Part shown: positions 60,928 through 64,000 of the stretch, one piece after another
Layout: each line of letters begins with the position of its first letter
Numbering within the stretch: position 1 is the stretch's first letter
Notes under the pieces: model-generated
Told to the model about the DNA's origin: nothing
Database searches by the model: none
Seen by the model: the letters and a program-made list of their open reading frames with translations, nothing else
From: Malus domestica
Taxonomy: Eukaryota; Streptophyta; Magnoliopsida; Rosales; Rosaceae
Assembly (NCBI RefSeq): GCF_042453785.1
Contig: NC_091664.1
Location: 1,789,001 to 1,853,000 of the forward strand
Reading direction: 5' to 3'
Length of the DNA: 64,000 bases
Made by a program: the position numbers and the translations under genes

Positions 60928-61765
60928 TTAGCTAAAATGAGATTTGCATAACACTCACTTTGGTTCCTGAGATTGAAAATCAATAGAAATGGTCATTAGA
61001 TTGTCTACCTAAGCTCAATGGTTGTCGGATATAGATGGAAAATAGCCTAAAAGATGACTGGTCCGTGGGAAAATTGTAAATTCGTCAGAAACAGAGTAAA
61101 CGTTTATAACTTCTTCAATATTCAATGAAATTGAGTGATTCAAAAACAAAAATCATACTTTTCGACGAGATGAAGAGAGTGGTACCTTTCTCGATGGCTA
61201 AATTATCATGGTTTGGTTGGCAAAGGGCTCAAAAGTGGCTTATTGGTCTCAAGTTAGCCACTTTCAAGCCGTTTTCCGGCCAAACCACAACAAATTAGCC
61301 GTCAAGAAAGATACCATTCTCTTTGTTTGGTTGAGAAGTATTTTTTTCGTTTTTGAATCTCTCGATTTCGTTGAGTATTGAAGAAGTTATGAACGTTTAA
61401 AGTTTACTCAGTTTTCGACGAGTTTTCCAATTTTTCCGCAGACCAGTCACCTTTCAGACTATTTTCCGGCCATCTCCGGCAACTATGGGGCTTTCAAATA
61501 TGTATAATCTTATTCTACATTTTCCTTATCTTCATTTTGATATACTATGAGTCGAATTTGGTTAAAAAACGATTGAGTTATGAAGCTTTGAAAATTGTCC
61601 AAACTTCCGGCCAAAAGCTCTGGAACACTTAACGGAGTTTTTAACGGAATGACCAAAATAAGAGATAGTGGACAATCTCAAAGACAATTTCTATTGATTT
61701 TCACTTTCAGGGACCAAAGTGATATTTTATACAAATCTCAGGGATCATTTTGGTTAAAATACTAA
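60928..61765. mobile_element. Long foldback element, family F
   Basis: The two halves are inverted copies. The terminal parts include CACTTTGGTTCCTGAGATTG on the left and its partner CAGGGACCAAAGTG on the right. The inner parts include ACGTTTATAACTTCTTCAAT (left) against GAAGAAGTTATGAACGTTTA (right). The centre is an almost direct palindrome around GGTTTGG...CCAAACC near 61210-61290. The right half contains about 115-190 bp missing from the left. It is non-coding and would fold into a hairpin of several hundred bases. Confidence 0.75.
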
Positions 61766-62611
61766 TTTATAATGAATGCACTAGGGTAAATAATTTTGAC
61801 ACGCCCGGTTTCTCCTTTTGCACTCCTTCCTGTTTGCAAGGTAGATAGACAGGGGTGCATGAGAAGGAAATGAGCGTGCGAAAATCGCTTCTTATTGCAT
61901 TATGTAGTGGAGTCTTGGTAACCCAAGAAAATTTACGAGAGCTGTGGAATTTAGAAGTTGGAAGTAGTTGAATATTTGTTTGATTTTTTATGTAGGATTT
62001 TTTAATGTTATAGTGAAGATTGCGTTTCTTGGACGACATAGACAAAATATTCATTTTTTCTTCTTCTTTAAAATGGGGAACAATTGAAGGTAAGTCACGT
62101 TTATTCATTTCTTTCGGAGGCGAGGAAGACTCATATAAACATTTCAATCTCTCTCTAGTCACAAGTCTTGCTTCCACACCAACAACGGGTTTCGAATTCA
62201 AAATCTCTAGTTTTTAATTTGGAGGTGGGTGAGTTGAGAAAGTGGGTGGGTGGGTGATAAGAAAAGCAGCCACTGTTATTATTATTATATTGTAGTTTTA
62301 GTGGGCTGTATAGTACTTTAATCATGTTTAACGCACACTGTCTTATCTGATATTTTATCGGCGTTTGATGATGGGAATGTCGTGGGCATCTCCCTATAAA
62401 TAATTATTTTCGTGATCGTATTTTGAAATTAAAAAAGTAAGAAGAATACAATTGGTCAACTAAATTCTTTATAATTTTTTTTTCAAGAATTGTTATTAGT
62501 ATTTTAAAAATTATATTTTGCATTTTAAGTTTTTACAAATAGAAAGAAAAATATACTTGTGAGAAGTGCAGAATAATATTTTTAAAATGCTTATCAGTTC
62601 CATTTCTATTT

Positions 62612-63172
62612 TGATGCATTGACTTTTACCAAAGTTTGATATATCTTATGCGCAAAGTTTGGGCTTCCGATACAGTAACTTTAATAGCAAGCAACAAGTA
62701 GAACCCAAGCAGACTACTACAAAGACTTGTAAACAAACTCGGATTTTATGGAAGACTTTATTCAAAATGGTCGTTGAGATTAGCATAACTCTTTACTCTT
62801 TTTTTTAACCTGACAATGAAAATGGATAGATGACCATGTGGCCACTATTTTAAGGGTATTTTGTAAAACCAACCCCTTTACGTAACGAAAATGTTGACAG
62901 ATTTTTCACGGAATGAACAAAATAATTTACGATAGACAAACTCAGGGATCACTTTTATCAATTTCACTATCAGGTATCAAACTGTGAGTTATATCAATCT
63001 TAAGGACCATTTTAAATAAAAAGCCTTCCTTAAAATCCGAATTTGTTTACAAGTCTTTGTAGTAGTTGGCTTGGCTGCTACTTGTTACTTGCTGTTCAAG
63101 TCACTGTTTTGTTTGGATACTGGAAGCCCAAACTTTGCACATAAGATATATCCACCTTTTTCAATGCATTAC
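62612..63172. mobile_element. Second long foldback element, with a family F copy at its apex
   Basis: The left arm (GCAAAGTTTGGGCTTCC, CTACTACAAAGACTTGTAAA) and the right arm (its reverse complement near 63043-63140) are each about 150-175 bp. They enclose a segment bounded by AAAATGGTCGTTGAGATTAG and CTTAAGGACCATTTT, which looks like the ends of the family at 60928-61765. A foldback may have formed around, or been invaded by, that family. It is non-coding. Confidence 0.65.
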
Positions 63173-63649
63173 ACTAAGAGTGTTTTCTCTTCTAGCTACC
63201 TCATTCTCTTTGGCCTCACTCACATGCTTCTTGTCTGGTTGATCGATTTCGTTGGTTGAAGCCGAACGAGTCCCCCAACCAACGACGTATATACCTCAAG
63301 TATAGGGATGAAGGCGTTCCAATGAGTTCGTAAAGGAGAGTTAATTCGGGAAATTCTTGTGAGCTGCCCAGTGCCCATCCCTTTCTGTAATGTGTATATG
63401 GTAACATTGGACATATTTTTCTTGAGGATGAGTGAAATGCATGTCGCATAGGGTTTGGCTTTGTTGGCTTTTCTAATGAACTTCCCGACAGAATGCTTCC
63501 CGGAAGGTACACCGATTGGATTCTTAGGCAAAAGGTACAACAATATTGCTAACAATAATGTGCTCAAACTAATTTTAGATAACCTAGTATCATGCACTAC
63601 TAGGAAATCTGATTCTGATGGGGACGAGTTCAGTGGTGGAATAGCTTAC
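63173..63649. other. Unassigned sequence before the right-edge LTR
   Basis: Open frames of 60-125 codons exist on both strands, but none resembles a family I know. I see nothing here that I can support as a gene. Confidence 0.35.
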
Positions 63650-64000
63650 TGTTGACCCTAGAAACTACAAAGCCTACTTGGCGCGCAGGCCGAGTAATTA
63701 ATGAGCTAACTACGTCCTTCGGTGAATGCGGGGCGTGCCAACTCGTCGGTCGAGCTCGGTCGATGAGTAAATTTGTTGATGTTGCGTTGGGTCGCGCTAC
63801 TGACTTCTGCGTCTTGCGATTGCGGCCGAGAAAGGAACACGTCTCGGCCTCTTGGGCTCTCGAACCTGAAGACAAGGTTACTATTCTTACGAAGTTCGAT
63901 ATCAAATTCAGCTTTCAATGTGCCGAATGTAATAACTGTAACACCTCACTTCGCCGAGAAGGCTGATGGGATGACCTCGACCAATAAGGATTTAGAAACC
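63650..64000 (+). repeat. Probable partial LTR running off the window
   Basis: The sequence begins TGTTGACCCTAG, as LTRs often do, and then changes to a G/C-richer composition with repeated CGGCCGAG/CTCGGCC-like words (GGCCGAGTAATTAATGAGC, GTCTCGGCCTC). The window ends before an LTR end, primer site or protein can be seen, so this is a tentative call. Confidence 0.4.

Noticed and set aside
63220..63597. A 125-codon minus-strand frame near the right edge
   Set aside because: It has no recognised motif, and equally long frames exist on the other strand in the same place. It is consistent with chance.

Overview
This is a plant nuclear window. It is A/T-rich and gene-poor, has intron-containing genes with plant splice sites, and is crowded with small DNA transposons, foldback elements and a Ty1-copia retrotransposon. 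Protein similarity points to a eudicot. The style of the repeat families suggests a woody rosid, most likely Rosaceae (apple/pear group), but that is an inference and not a proven assignment.

Layout: (1) 1-3.3 kb, repeats and the 3' flank of a gene. (2) 3.3-4.7 kb, minus strand, an intronless UDP-glucuronate 4-epimerase (GAE6-like) for pectin precursor supply. (3) 5-29 kb, a long gene desert. It holds a very young copia element (7400-12905, 642-bp LTRs differing at one base, TTCTT target duplication, one amber stop in its polyprotein), complete MITEs with target duplications (Harbinger-type 17935-18375, hAT-type 19392-19935, Harbinger-type 28266-29078), other foldback repeats, and two decayed plastid 23S rRNA fragments. 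(4) 29.5-34.0 kb, minus strand, a six-exon WRN-like 3'-5' exonuclease (WEX). (5) 34.4-35.7 kb, a transposon nested in a relative. The inner one carries a captured promoter, 5' leader and B-box zinc-finger coding segment. (6) 35.9-48.6 kb, plus strand, a complete 25-exon RAD50 (1315 aa). (7) 49.7-52.4 kb, minus strand, a four-exon cytosolic serine hydroxymethyltransferase (SHM4-like, 471 aa). (8) 52.6-58.5 kb, intergenic DNA with a striking 138-bp hairpin at 55245-55382. (9) 58.8-60.5 kb, plus strand, a two-exon S-adenosylhomocysteinase (485 aa). (10) 60.9-64 kb, two large foldback elements and what looks like the start of another LTR at the right edge.

The genes form two functional pairs. WEX and RAD50 are DNA-maintenance genes placed head to head, and the nested transposons account for about 1.4 kb of the 1.9 kb between their start codons. 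SHM4 and SAHH serve the folate one-carbon and methyl cycles and are also head to head. From memory, WEX, SHM4 and SAHH1 orthologues sit close together on Arabidopsis chromosome 4 (At4g13870, At4g13930, At4g13940), so this looks like an old conserved block into which repeats have been inserted.

The most unusual object is the transposon-borne B-box mini-gene at 35198-35497. It keeps its TATA box, an intact zinc-finger domain and an open reading frame that runs into a GA microsatellite encoding an Arg-Glu repeat tail. All calls were made by eye, with exon phases checked by arithmetic; no database search was run.
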